Below are positions 16,050-24,754 of a stretch of 64,000 bases of DNA, piece after piece (position 1 is the first letter of the stretch; the number at the start of each line of letters is the position of its first letter). The notes beneath the pieces were generated by a model. That model saw only the letters and a program-made list of their open reading frames with translations, did not search any database and was not told the DNA's origin. The position numbers and the translations under genes are program-made. Origin of the DNA: Planctomycetota bacterium (GTDB taxonomy: Bacteria > Planctomycetota > Phycisphaerae > SM23-33); assembly GCA_022705325.1 (NCBI GenBank), contig JAKJER010000033.1:1-64000 (forward strand). Reading direction: 5' to 3'.

Positions 16050-17939
16050 ATGAACGAAGAGAAGATCCCCGTAAGCATCTACGTCAACAGCGCCGCCGCC
16101 TCGCGGGCGGTCGCCCGCCGCATCGCCGAGATCATCCGCGCCAAGGCGGCCTCCGGGCAGCAGGCCGTCCTGGGCCTGGCCACCGGCAACACCCCCATCA
16201 ACGTCTACCACGAGCTGGCCCGGATGCACCGCGAGGAGGGCCTGGACCTGTCCAACGTGGTGACGTTCAACCTGGACGAGTACTGGCCCATCCGCCACGA
16301 CGTCCACCAGTCCTACCACGCCTGGATGCACGAGAACTTCTTCCAGTTCGTGAACATCAAGCCGGAGAACATCCACATCCCCTCCGGCGAGGCGCCCCGC
16401 GAGGAGGCCGACGCCCACTGCGCCGCCTACGAGGCCGCCATCGCCGCCGCCGGCGGGATCGACATCCAGATCCTGGGCATCGGACGGAGCGGGCACATCG
16501 GCTTCAACGAGCCCGGCAGCGACCGCGACAGCCTCACCCGCCTGGTCCACCTGGACAGGATCACCCGCAAGGACGCCGCCAGCGACTTCTTCGGCGAGGA
16601 GAACGTCCCCGAGATGGCCGTCACCATGGGCGTGGGCACCATCCTCAACGCACGCGAGATCTGCCTGATGGCCTTCGGCGAACACAAGGCCCCCATCGTC
16701 CGGCGGGCCGTCGAGGGCGAGATCTGCATCAGCGTGGCCGCCAGCTTCCTCCAGGAGCATCCCAACGCCGCCTTCTACCTCGACCGCTCCGCGTCGGCCG
16801 ACCTCACCCGGATCGCCACCCCCTGGCTGGTCGGCAAGTGCGTCTGGGACGAGATGCTCCAGAACAAGGCCGTCCTCTGGCTGGCCCGCAAGCTCACCAA
16901 GCCCATCCTCAAGCTCACCGAAGAGGACTACGCCGAGAACGGGCTGGTCGATCTGCTCCACGCCGCCGGCGGGTACTACGACCTGAACATCACCGTCTTC
17001 CGCCGCCTGATGAAGACCATCACCGGCTGGCCCGGAGGCAAGAACGTCAAGCGGCGCATCCTGATCCTCAGCCCCCACCCCGACGACGACGTGATCTGCA
17101 TGGGCGGCACGATGACCCGCCTGATCGAGCAGGCCCACGAGGTGCACGCGGCCTACATGGTCAGCGGCTACCTGAGCGTCTTCGACCACGACGTGTCGCG
17201 CTTCGCCGACTTCGTCCGCGACTTCAACACGATCTTCGGGCTGGCGGCCGAGCACTCCGCCGCCATCGAATCGCACATCGACCAGTTCCTCCGCCAGAAG
17301 AGCCCCGGCGACATCGACTCGCCGGAGATCCGCCGCATCAAGGGGCTCATCCGCCGGGGCGAGGCGGTGGAGGCCGCCAAGTTCTGCGGCCTGAGCGAGA
17401 CCAACTGCCACTTCATGGACATGCCCTTCTACGACACCGGGCGCGTGGCCAAGCGGTCGATCGAAGAGGCCGACGTGCAGGCCGTCCTCGACGTGCTCCA
17501 CAAGGCCAAACCCGAGATCATCTTCGCCGCGGGCGACATGAGCGACCCCCACGGCACGCACCGCCTGTGCCTCCAGGCCGCGCTGGAAGCCATGGACCGA
17601 TACCGCGACGAAGGCAACGAGCTGGAGCTGTGGCTCTACCGCGGCGCCTGGCAGGAGTGGAACCCCGAAGAGATCGACATGGCCGTCCCGCTCTCGCCCG
17701 AGGAACTGCACCACAAACGGTTTGCCATCTTCCGCCACCAGAGCCAGAAGGACCGGGCCATGTTCCCCGGGCCCTACGACAGCCGCGAGTTCTGGCAGCG
17801 GGCCGAGGAACGCAACCAGGGCACCGCCGACCTCTACGACCAGCTCGGCCTGCCCGAGTACCACGCCCTGGAGGCGTTCGTCCGCTGGCCGCTGCGGCGC
17901 CCCGCCCAGATGGAAAGCCAGTTGGCCAAAGACGAATAG
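16050..17939 (+). CDS. Glucosamine-6-phosphate deaminase/PIG-L deacetylase fusion
   Basis: This 629-residue cytoplasmic protein has two enzyme domains. Residues of about 5-265 match NagB, which converts glucosamine-6-phosphate to fructose-6-phosphate and ammonia: LGLATGNTPINVYHELARMH, VVTFNLDEYWPI and GIGRSGHIGFNEPGS. Residues from about 335 match the PIG-L/LmbE zinc deacetylase family: RRILILSPHPDDDVICMGGT and later a DPHGTH motif near residue 500. The two together could deacetylate and deaminate amino sugars. Similar fusions exist in other bacteria. The ATG at 16050 was chosen because NagB homology begins there; the frame is open 165 bases upstream only across repeat sequence. A hairpin terminator follows the stop. 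Confidence 0.93.
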   Translation: MNEEKIPVSIYVNSAAASRAVARRIAEIIRAKAASGQQAVLGLATGNTPINVYHELARMHREEGLDLSNVVTFNLDEYWPIRHDVHQSYHAWMHENFFQFVNIKPENIHIPSGEAPREEADAHCAAYEAAIAAAGGIDIQILGIGRSGHIGFNEPGSDRDSLTRLVHLDRITRKDAASDFFGEENVPEMAVTMGVGTILNAREICLMAFGEHKAPIVRRAVEGEICISVAASFLQEHPNAAFYLDRSASADLTRIATPWLVGKCVWDEMLQNKAVLWLARKLTKPILKLTEEDYAENGLVDLLHAAGGYYDLNITVFRRLMKTITGWPGGKNVKRRILILSPHPDDDVICMGGTMTRLIEQAHEVHAAYMVSGYLSVFDHDVSRFADFVRDFNTIFGLAAEHSAAIESHIDQFLRQKSPGDIDSPEIRRIKGLIRRGEAVEAAKFCGLSETNCHFMDMPFYDTGRVAKRSIEEADVQAVLDVLHKAKPEIIFAAGDMSDPHGTHRLCLQAALEAMDRYRDEGNELELWLYRGAWQEWNPEEIDMAVPLSPEELHHKRFAIFRHQSQKDRAMFPGPYDSREFWQRAEERNQGTADLYDQLGLPEYHALEAFVRWPLRRPAQMESQLAKDE

Positions 17940-17960
17940 GACATCCCTCGCCAACGCGAC

Positions 17961-18004
17961 CAGGGCCCACGGAAGGCGCAAGGCTTTCCGTGGGCCCTGT
18001 CTTG
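17961..18004 (+). terminator. Hairpin terminator after the NagB/PIG-L gene
   Basis: CAGGGCCCACGGAA at 17961-17974 pairs perfectly with TTCCGTGGGCCCTG at 17986-17999, a 14-bp stem with an 11-base loop. TCTTG follows, a weak T-run. The core CCCACGG/CCGTGGG recurs in the hairpin at 34443-34471. Confidence 0.7.
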
Positions 18005-18072
18005 CGCCGGGCCAGGCGAGGGGCAATCCATCCCGCGACCGTACGTTCAACTGGGTTTGAAGGAGTTCCGAC

Positions 18073-19392
18073 ATGCCGCGAAAGCGTCCTCCCCCGCTCG
18101 CCCTCACCCGCCGCCAGGCCCTGGCCTCCGCCTCGGCCGCCTTCGCCTTCACCGTCGTCCCCCGCCACGTCCTGGGCGACAAGGAGGCCACCGCCCCCTC
18201 CAACAAGCTCAACATCGCCTGCATCGGCACGGGCGGGATGGGCGGCACGCACGTCCGCGAGGCGGCCACCCAGAACCTCGTCGCCCTCTGCGACGTCGAC
18301 GAGACCCGCATTCCCGGCAAGAAGCATCCCCAGGCCAGGACCTTCCAGGACTACCGCAAGATGTTCGACGCCATGGCCAAGTCCATCGACGCGGTCTACG
18401 TGGCCACGCCTGACCACCATCACGCCTTCGCGACGATGGCGGCCATCCAGCTCGGCAAGCACGTGTACTGCCAGAAGCCGATGACGCACTCGGTATACGA
18501 GGCGCGGCGGGTCGCCGAAGCCGCCCGCGCCGCCAAGGTGGCCACGCAGATGGGCAACCAGGGCATGTCCGGCGAGGACACGCGGGTGCTGTGCGAGCTG
18601 ATCGGGGCCGGCGCGATCGGCCACGTCCGCGAGGTGCACATCTGGACCGATCGCCCGGTGAAGTGGTGGCCGCAGGGCGTCCCCCGCCCCGCCGACACGC
18701 CTCCCGTGCCCGCCAACCTGGACTGGGACACGTGGATCGGCCCGGCCCCCATGCGCCCCTACAACCCCGCGTATCACCCGTTCAAGTGGCGCGGCTGGTG
18801 GGACTTCGGCACGGGCGCCCTGGGCGACATCGCCCTGCACGCCATCCCGCCGGTGGCCTGGGCGCTCAAGCTGGGAAGGCCCGTGGCCATCGAGGCCGAG
18901 CATTCCGGGCACAACGGCGACAGCTTCCCGGCCTGGTCGATCATCCGTTTCGAGTACCCCCAGCGCGGCGACCTGCCGCCGGTCAAGCTGGTCTGGTACG
19001 ACGGCGGCAAGAAACCCCCGCGCCCCGAGGAACTGGACCCGTCCCGCGGCGAGTTGCCCGGCAACGGACGGATCCTCGTCGGCGACAAGGGCAAGATCTA
19101 CGGCACGCGCCTGATCCCCGAGGCGAAGATGAAGGAGCTCAAGCCGCCGCCCAAGACCCTGCCGCGGGTGCCCAGCCACTACGAGGACTGGTTCATCGCC
19201 TGCAAGGGCGGGCGGCCCGCCTGCTCCAACTTTGACTTCATCGGCCCCATCGCCGAGGGCGTGATGGCCGGCAACATCGCCTTGAAACTGGGCAAGCGCA
19301 TCGAGTGGGACGGCGAGGCGATGAAGGCCAGGAACTGCCCCGAGGCCGACGCCCTGGTCAAGCGGGAGTACCGCAAGGGGTGGACGCTGTAA
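18073..19392 (+). CDS. Tat-exported Gfo/Idh/MocA family oxidoreductase
   Basis: This 439-residue protein starts with a twin-arginine signal (LTRRQALASASAAFAFTVVP). The Rossmann domain follows with NIACIGTGGMGGTHV as the nucleotide loop, ALCDVDETR, and AVYVATPDHHHAFATMAAI. HVYCQKPMTHSVYEARRV holds the family KP motif, here CQKP in place of the usual EKP. The C-terminal sheet domain includes WWDFGTGALGDIALHAIPP and NFDFIGPIAEGVMAGNIAL. These enzymes oxidise or reduce sugars and related compounds with NAD(P) carried as a bound cofactor after Tat export. The exact sugar is unknown. It is convergent with the propeller-sulfatase gene, with a 21-base gap. Confidence 0.94.
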   Translation: MPRKRPPPLALTRRQALASASAAFAFTVVPRHVLGDKEATAPSNKLNIACIGTGGMGGTHVREAATQNLVALCDVDETRIPGKKHPQARTFQDYRKMFDAMAKSIDAVYVATPDHHHAFATMAAIQLGKHVYCQKPMTHSVYEARRVAEAARAAKVATQMGNQGMSGEDTRVLCELIGAGAIGHVREVHIWTDRPVKWWPQGVPRPADTPPVPANLDWDTWIGPAPMRPYNPAYHPFKWRGWWDFGTGALGDIALHAIPPVAWALKLGRPVAIEAEHSGHNGDSFPAWSIIRFEYPQRGDLPPVKLVWYDGGKKPPRPEELDPSRGELPGNGRILVGDKGKIYGTRLIPEAKMKELKPPPKTLPRVPSHYEDWFIACKGGRPACSNFDFIGPIAEGVMAGNIALKLGKRIEWDGEAMKARNCPEADALVKREYRKGWTL

Positions 19393-19413
19393 AATCGATC
19401 GTCGGCCCGGTCG

Positions 19414-22400
19414 CTATTGCTTCCCGCTCCAGAGCGGCGCGTCGGCCATCACGCTGGTGTTGATCTCCAGCAGTTGCTTCCTGAGCCTGGCCGCCACGTC
19501 GGGATGCCGCGCGGACACGTCCGTCTTCTGCTGTGGATCGGAGGCCAGATCGTACAACTCGAAGCGCCTGAAGCCGCCCGCCTTGATCTGCGGGATCCAC
19601 GACTCTTGGAACTCGTTCAAGCGGACATACTGGATGCTTAACCGCCTGGCTTCGGGTTGGTCAAACTCTCGGTTGAAGATCCGGGTCCGCAACTCGGCAT
19701 CGGTCGGTTTCCCGTCTTCCTTGCGCACGAGTTTCGCGATCTGATTGAACACCTCCGCCATCGCCTCGCGATCCTGCGGCAGTTCATAGTCGCGGTATCC
19801 CGCGAGCATGTACCGGCCGTCGCGGAGAGCGGCGGAGGGGTAGGAGGTGGGAAGATGCCAGAACAAGGGCTGTTCGCGCTGGAACTTGCCGCGCCCGGTC
19901 AGTAGCGGGGACAAATCGCTGCCGTCGAGATGGACGCCCTTGGGCTTGTCGATGCCGAGCAGCCCGCAGATCGTCGGCAGCAAATCCACCGCGCCGGCCG
20001 GCTCGTACTCGACGCGGCCACCCGCGATGCCGCGCGGCCAGTAGAAGATGCCGGGGGATCGGATGCCGCCCTCGAAATTGGAGCCTTTGTCGCCACGAAG
20101 GCCGCCGTTGCGGTCCGCGCGGTAGCTTCCGTTGTCGGACGAGTAAATGATGAGCGTGTTCTCCAACTCACCCATGTCCTTCAACTTCGCCACGAGGCGC
20201 GCGATGGCGCGGTCGGTGTTGTCGATCGCGCCGGAGTAGAGGGCCGCCGGATCCTTCAGCCCGCCGTATCGGGACACGATCTCATCCGGCGCCGCCAGCA
20301 CCGAGTGCGGCTCGTTGAACCAGACGTTCAGGAAGAACGGCTGATCCGCACGGCGCTGCTCACTCAGCCATTGGATCGCATCATCCACGACAATCTGACA
20401 CGAGTACCCTCTCAGCGGTCCGACTCGTTTGCCGTTGCGGATGAAGTTGACGGGGTCTTTCTGGCTCGGATCCGCGCCGTTGGCCAAACCGAACCAGTAA
20501 TCAAACCCGTGTTCTGCCGGGGACGGCTTCTTGCGGTTGCTCGACGTCAGGCCGAGATGCCACTTGCCGAAATGGGCGGTGCCGTAGCCCGCCTGCTTGA
20601 GCACTTCGGCGATGGTCACCTCGCGCTCGAGCAGATGGGCGCTGTGCGCGGTGTCCTGCAGCACGTGGTAAATGCCGGTGCGCATGTGCTGGCGACCGGT
20701 CAGCAGCGTCGCGCGCGACGGGGAACACACCGACGCCCCCGCATGAAAATCCGTGAAACGCACGCCTTGCGCCGCCAGCGCATCAAGAGCCGGTGTTTTC
20801 GCCGGCCCGCCGTAGCAACCGATATCCTGCCAGCCCAGGTCGTCGGCCAGCAGGATGACCACGTTGGCAGGCCGCTTGGGCGGTTTCCCGCCAGGTTCCG
20901 CGGCTACGTAATCCATGATCTTCACGAACGACTTGCCCCGGTTGGACATGTCCGGATCGAGCCGCTGCTTCTCTCTCCACAGCCGCCCGATCTCGGCCCG
21001 CTGCTGGGGGCTCAGGGCGGCGATACGCCGGTCCACGTACTCCTGGTGCCTTGCCGGGTCATACCCTTGCGGCAGGTAGCCGGCTTCGATCCGGGCCAGC
21101 AGTTCCGCTTCATTCGGACTCGGCAGCTTGGCCTGCTGAACGGGCTGTTCACGGGGCTTGGGCGGGGCTTGAACGCTGTAGGCAGCGAGTCTGTCGCCGT
21201 AGCGGACGTACAGCCGCCCGCCGCACACGACTGGAAATGCCCACGTTGGTCGCTTGCCCGGCTCCTTGAGCGCCAGGCGCCCGGCGACCTCAAAGCCCTT
21301 GTCAGTCGCCCGGGCCAGGACGAGACGCCCGTCGTCCGAATAGAGATAGAACATCCCGTCGGCATAGGTGAGACAGCCGCTGCGGAACATGTAGCTGGAC
21401 TCCACCGGAGCGGATCGGAAGATGTCCGTTCCCGACGTGAAGTCGATACACACCCAGGGCGTGGACCGGCCCAGGTGCTCGGCGAACCCGTATATCCTCC
21501 CCCCCGCCAACACCAGGCCGCCCTGCTTGTTGTCCAGCGTGGGGTTATGCCAGCGCACCTTCACAGAGCAGGTGTCGCCGGCCACGTCGAGTTGGAGACA
21601 AGTCGTCCCCTTCCGCACGCAACCCGACACGATCAGGAATCCCTCGTGGAAGATCGGCGCCAGGATGTTTTCGTCAGCGTACACCTTGTGCGGGAACTTC
21701 CACAGCAGCTTGCCGTCCGAGGCCCGCACGCCGACGACGGACTGGGACATCACCGTGACGATCTGCTTGAGCCCTTTGTATTCGACCAGGATTGGCGAGG
21801 CATAGCCCGGCCGGTCGCCGGCGCCTTTGCACTCCCAGATCACCTTGCCCGTCTTGCGGTCCAGCGCGACCATGCTGACTTCCTCGCCGCCCGGCGTGCA
21901 GACGACCCTGTCGTCGAACACCAGCGGCGATTCCGCCAGCCCCCAGGTGATGTTGCGCCCGCCGAACCGCTCCCGGATGTTGGCGGACCAGACCGGCTCC
22001 CCGCTGTCGGCCTTGAGGCACACGAGATTCCCGATCCCGCTGAGGTGGAAGAGCAGCCCATCGGCGATGGTCGGGGTGGATCGCGTTCCAGGATAGCTGC
22101 CGCTCCAGGCCTGCCCGTTCTTGCGGGTCCAGACCCGCTTGCCGTCCATGTCCAGTGCGGTGATGACGCAGCCGCCTTCAACGCTTCCGGTCGTGCAGAT
22201 CCGGTCGCCCGCGATGGCGACTGTCGACCAGCCTTCGCCGATCCCGGTCGCCTCCCAGAGGCGGGGCGGGCCGCCCTCGGGCCAGGTCTTCAACAGGCCC
22301 GTGTCGGCAGACTTGTTGTCGCGGTTAGGGCCCAGGAACTGCGGCCAGTCGGCCGAGGCTGCCGGGCCGACCGCGGCGAGCACAGTCCCGACGAACCAGG

Positions 22401-22422
22401 CCACTCTCGCGTATCGTTTCAT
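19414..22422 (-). CDS. PQQ-type beta-propeller fused to a sulfatase
   Basis: This 1002-residue exported protein has two large modules. Residues of about 25-430 form a PQQ-like beta-propeller, beginning ADWPQFLGPNRDNKSADTG and repeating units such as GKVIWECKGAG and DGKLLWKFPHK. A linker rich in charged residues (about 440-500) leads to a complete Cys-type sulfatase from about 505. This shows NVVILLADDLGWQDIGCYGG, Cys566 in CSPSR, HFGKWHLGL and IIYSSDNGSY. The propeller may bind substrate or anchor the enzyme. The ATG at 22422 begins a signal peptide (MKRYARVAWFVGTVLAAVG). It is last of three same-strand genes with gaps of about 50 bases, so it is probably cotranscribed with the aldo/keto reductase and PD40 genes. 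Confidence 0.92.
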   Translation of the reverse strand: MKRYARVAWFVGTVLAAVGPAASADWPQFLGPNRDNKSADTGLLKTWPEGGPPRLWEATGIGEGWSTVAIAGDRICTTGSVEGGCVITALDMDGKRVWTRKNGQAWSGSYPGTRSTPTIADGLLFHLSGIGNLVCLKADSGEPVWSANIRERFGGRNITWGLAESPLVFDDRVVCTPGGEEVSMVALDRKTGKVIWECKGAGDRPGYASPILVEYKGLKQIVTVMSQSVVGVRASDGKLLWKFPHKVYADENILAPIFHEGFLIVSGCVRKGTTCLQLDVAGDTCSVKVRWHNPTLDNKQGGLVLAGGRIYGFAEHLGRSTPWVCIDFTSGTDIFRSAPVESSYMFRSGCLTYADGMFYLYSDDGRLVLARATDKGFEVAGRLALKEPGKRPTWAFPVVCGGRLYVRYGDRLAAYSVQAPPKPREQPVQQAKLPSPNEAELLARIEAGYLPQGYDPARHQEYVDRRIAALSPQQRAEIGRLWREKQRLDPDMSNRGKSFVKIMDYVAAEPGGKPPKRPANVVILLADDLGWQDIGCYGGPAKTPALDALAAQGVRFTDFHAGASVCSPSRATLLTGRQHMRTGIYHVLQDTAHSAHLLEREVTIAEVLKQAGYGTAHFGKWHLGLTSSNRKKPSPAEHGFDYWFGLANGADPSQKDPVNFIRNGKRVGPLRGYSCQIVVDDAIQWLSEQRRADQPFFLNVWFNEPHSVLAAPDEIVSRYGGLKDPAALYSGAIDNTDRAIARLVAKLKDMGELENTLIIYSSDNGSYRADRNGGLRGDKGSNFEGGIRSPGIFYWPRGIAGGRVEYEPAGAVDLLPTICGLLGIDKPKGVHLDGSDLSPLLTGRGKFQREQPLFWHLPTSYPSAALRDGRYMLAGYRDYELPQDREAMAEVFNQIAKLVRKEDGKPTDAELRTRIFNREFDQPEARRLSIQYVRLNEFQESWIPQIKAGGFRRFELYDLASDPQQKTDVSARHPDVAARLRKQLLEINTSVMADAPLWSGKQ

Positions 22423-22474
22423 GTTCGGGAGTCTCTTGTTTTCGGCAACGGGGACGGTAACCACTGTGACCGGC

Positions 22475-23554
22475 TCATTCCAGCTTCATCTTCTTCATCG
22501 CGTCGCTGCTGAGGACCCGCGGGCCGAACTGTTCGAGCAGGGCGCGATCGGCGGCGGTGTACGTGGTGTCGCCGGAGAGGGTCTTGATATTGGCGTCGAT
22601 CTCGCCCGGAAGGCGCATGCCGATGGCCAGCATGTGGATTCGCTTGTCGCCCAGCACGTAACGGATGGCCGAGCCGGGCAGGTCCTTTAACCGCGCCTTG
22701 TCGAACGAGGGCACGGCGTATCCGGCCCAGGCCCCCAGGAGCCCCGCGCCGACAACCTTCATGGCTACGATGCCCATCTTCAGATCGTGTGCCTTGGCCA
22801 GGCACTTCTCCCGGAGACGGATCGACTTCTCCGAGAGCCGTTGGTTGTGCCCCCGGGGCAGGTAGCCGCACGCCAGCATGCACAGGTCAAACCCGCCCGT
22901 CTCGATCAACGCCAACGCCTTGTCGAAATAGCCGTGTGCGGAGAACCCCACAAATCGCACCAGGCCCTTGTCGCGTGCCTTGGCCAGTTCGGCGTGGACT
23001 TCCACGCACTGCTCGACGGTCATCTGTTCCACGCCCGGCGTGCCGTGGATCAGGACGGCGTCGATGTAATCCGTTTGCAGCTCCGCCAGGTTCTTCTCGA
23101 TCTGCCGGGAGACCTCCTCCTTGTCTACCTTCGCAATACGCCCATCCGGCCTGGAACGGTCCCAGAAGTCCACCTTCGTGGTGAAGAATACGTTGTCACG
23201 AACGTCCTTCAGGGCCTGGCCGATGATCGCCTGGCTTTCAGCGTAGGTATAGCTGATGGAGGTGTCGAAATAGCGGATCCCGCCGTCGTAGGCGTGGCGC
23301 ACCAGCTTCACGCGGTCTTCGAGGGAGAGGGGGTTCGCCCACTTCTTCGGCAGGGCCGCCCCGCCGTAACCGAGTACGGGCAGCATCATGCCCGTCTTGC
23401 CGAACATCCGCGCGGGGATCGTCTTGGCGAGTTCGATCTTCTTGTCTATTGGCGCGGCCGCGGAGGTCGTGGCGGCGACACTTGCGACGACCGCAGCGCA
23501 CGCGGACTGCTTGAGGAACTCGCGACGGTCGAACTGGCGGGGGTCTTGGTCCAT
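22475..23554 (-). CDS. Tat-exported aldo/keto reductase
   Basis: This 359-residue protein begins with a twin-arginine signal (FDRREFLKQSACAAVVASVA). The aldo/keto reductase barrel follows, with LGYGGAALPKKWANP at the start and the catalytic set visible as Asp in GIRYFDTSISYTYAE, Tyr in the same stretch, Lys in FFTTKVDFWD and His in AVLIHGTPG. The family reduces carbonyls with NADPH; an exported form would need a cofactor bound before export, as in Gfo/Idh proteins. The ATG at 23554 is preceded by AAGGATC. It lies between the PD40 and propeller-sulfatase genes on the same strand. The substrate is unknown, possibly a sugar released by the local hydrolases. Confidence 0.92.
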   Translation of the reverse strand: MDQDPRQFDRREFLKQSACAAVVASVAATTSAAAPIDKKIELAKTIPARMFGKTGMMLPVLGYGGAALPKKWANPLSLEDRVKLVRHAYDGGIRYFDTSISYTYAESQAIIGQALKDVRDNVFFTTKVDFWDRSRPDGRIAKVDKEEVSRQIEKNLAELQTDYIDAVLIHGTPGVEQMTVEQCVEVHAELAKARDKGLVRFVGFSAHGYFDKALALIETGGFDLCMLACGYLPRGHNQRLSEKSIRLREKCLAKAHDLKMGIVAMKVVGAGLLGAWAGYAVPSFDKARLKDLPGSAIRYVLGDKRIHMLAIGMRLPGEIDANIKTLSGDTTYTAADRALLEQFGPRVLSSDAMKKMKLE

Positions 23555-23603
23555 AGGGCCTGATCCTTGGGTTGTGACAGTCGCGGAGCCTTGGTCCGCG
23601 GCG

Positions 23604-24617
23604 TCATTTCGGCTGTCGCTCGCCGTGGGGATATCGGTAGTCGGCCCGCGGACCGGTCGATACCTGAACCGTGGAATCGTCAGCCAGCGTGTACAGATAG
23701 AGCGAGGGGCTGGCGTGGTAGACGATCGCCGTCTCGCCCTTTACCCAACGGGGATAGGCGAACCAGCGATTCGCCCCCTCCTGGTTGGCGAACGGTCTGG
23801 CGTTGGTGATGGCGGGCTTGTCCGCGTCGAAGTCAGCCACGTACAAAGTGCGCCCCATCATGTTGTATTTGAAACCCGTCTGGTACTCGAAGCAGACCTT
23901 CTTCTCGCTCGGCGACAAGCTGACGCGGTCGAGCAGCCCCTTCTTCGCCAGTTCGCAGTCGATGCGCCGGTAGCCGGGCTTGCCGCCGGGATCGGGTTTC
24001 ATCAGGAAGTAGCCCCAGCCCTGCTCCGGATGGGCACATTGCACCAGGATCCGCCCGTCCGTGAGGCACGTATAAGCCCACGCGTGGTGGGTCTTGTCGG
24101 TCAGCGCGACTTCCTCGCCCGGCTTGGCGCCGACCTTGCTCTTCATCACGCAGAAGCCGCCGGTGTCGGGGTTCTTGCGGTTCCAGATGGGCGTGTTGGT
24201 CCCGTCGCGGGTCCAGGTCTGGTTGAAGTCGGTGTGCGTCCCGTCGGACAGTTCGTGGAGACCCGTACCGTCAACGTTGATCACGCAGATCTTCGTCTTC
24301 CAGTTGGTGACGACCGGATCGTTCTTCACCCTGCGGAAGAAGACGAGCATATCGCCGGTCTTCGACCAGGAGGGCTTGAAGTCTTCCCAGCCCTTCTCGG
24401 GCGGCACGGTGAGGGGCTTGCCTTCGGGCGTGCCCAGCACGTTCACGTAGATCCTGCCGTTCTTGTAGTAGGAGCAGCGCAGGTGCAGGGCGGCCACGTC
24501 CTTGAGGCTGCGGGCCGGCTTGTCGGCGCCCGGGACGGGGGCCTGGGGCTGAGCCCGGACCCGCCCGTTCATGCCGAGAACCGCGATAGCCAGAGTCCAT
24601 GCAACGAAGGTTCTCAT
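23604..24617 (-). CDS. Exported PD40/TolB-like beta-propeller protein
   Basis: This 337-residue protein has a signal peptide (MRTFVAWTLAIAVLGMNGRV) and a run of PD40-like propeller blades such as EDFKPSWSKTGDMLVFFRRV, DFNQTWTRDGTNTPIW, DRVSLSPSEKKVCFEYQ and FAYPRWVKGETAIVYH. No catalytic residues are recognised; such propellers usually bind proteins or sugars. The ATG at 24617 has GGAG eight bases upstream. It is first of the three-gene minus-strand unit. Its blades loosely resemble those in the three large cytochrome/propeller proteins further on, but this protein has no haem motif and no FGE-like domain. Confidence 0.85.
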   Translation of the reverse strand: MRTFVAWTLAIAVLGMNGRVRAQPQAPVPGADKPARSLKDVAALHLRCSYYKNGRIYVNVLGTPEGKPLTVPPEKGWEDFKPSWSKTGDMLVFFRRVKNDPVVTNWKTKICVINVDGTGLHELSDGTHTDFNQTWTRDGTNTPIWNRKNPDTGGFCVMKSKVGAKPGEEVALTDKTHHAWAYTCLTDGRILVQCAHPEQGWGYFLMKPDPGGKPGYRRIDCELAKKGLLDRVSLSPSEKKVCFEYQTGFKYNMMGRTLYVADFDADKPAITNARPFANQEGANRWFAYPRWVKGETAIVYHASPSLYLYTLADDSTVQVSTGPRADYRYPHGERQPK

Positions 24618-24703
24618 CGTCTGTCTCCGGTCCTGGTTGTTCCCATTGTACCTCCGCCCAGGGTTGTGAACAGCCTCCGTACCGAAGTCACGCGATGCAC
24701 CAT

Positions 24704-24732
24704 TGACATTCGCGGTCTCGGCGCGAACAATC
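24704..24732 (+). promoter_or_regulatory. Sigma70-like promoter for the purine permease
   Basis: TTGACA at 24704-24709 is a perfect -35, followed after 17 bases by AACAAT at 24727-24732 (four of six). The ATG at 24755 is 22 bases further, with a strong GGAAGGAG ribosome binding site. No purine riboswitch is visible. Confidence 0.6.
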
Positions 24733-24754
24733 AGGGCGTCCGGAAGGAGAGCCC

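Noticed and set aside
24618..24754. Possible purine riboswitch before the nucleobase permease
   Set aside because: The promoter at 24704-24732 leaves a leader of only about 15 bases, and no conserved purine-aptamer loops are visible upstream.
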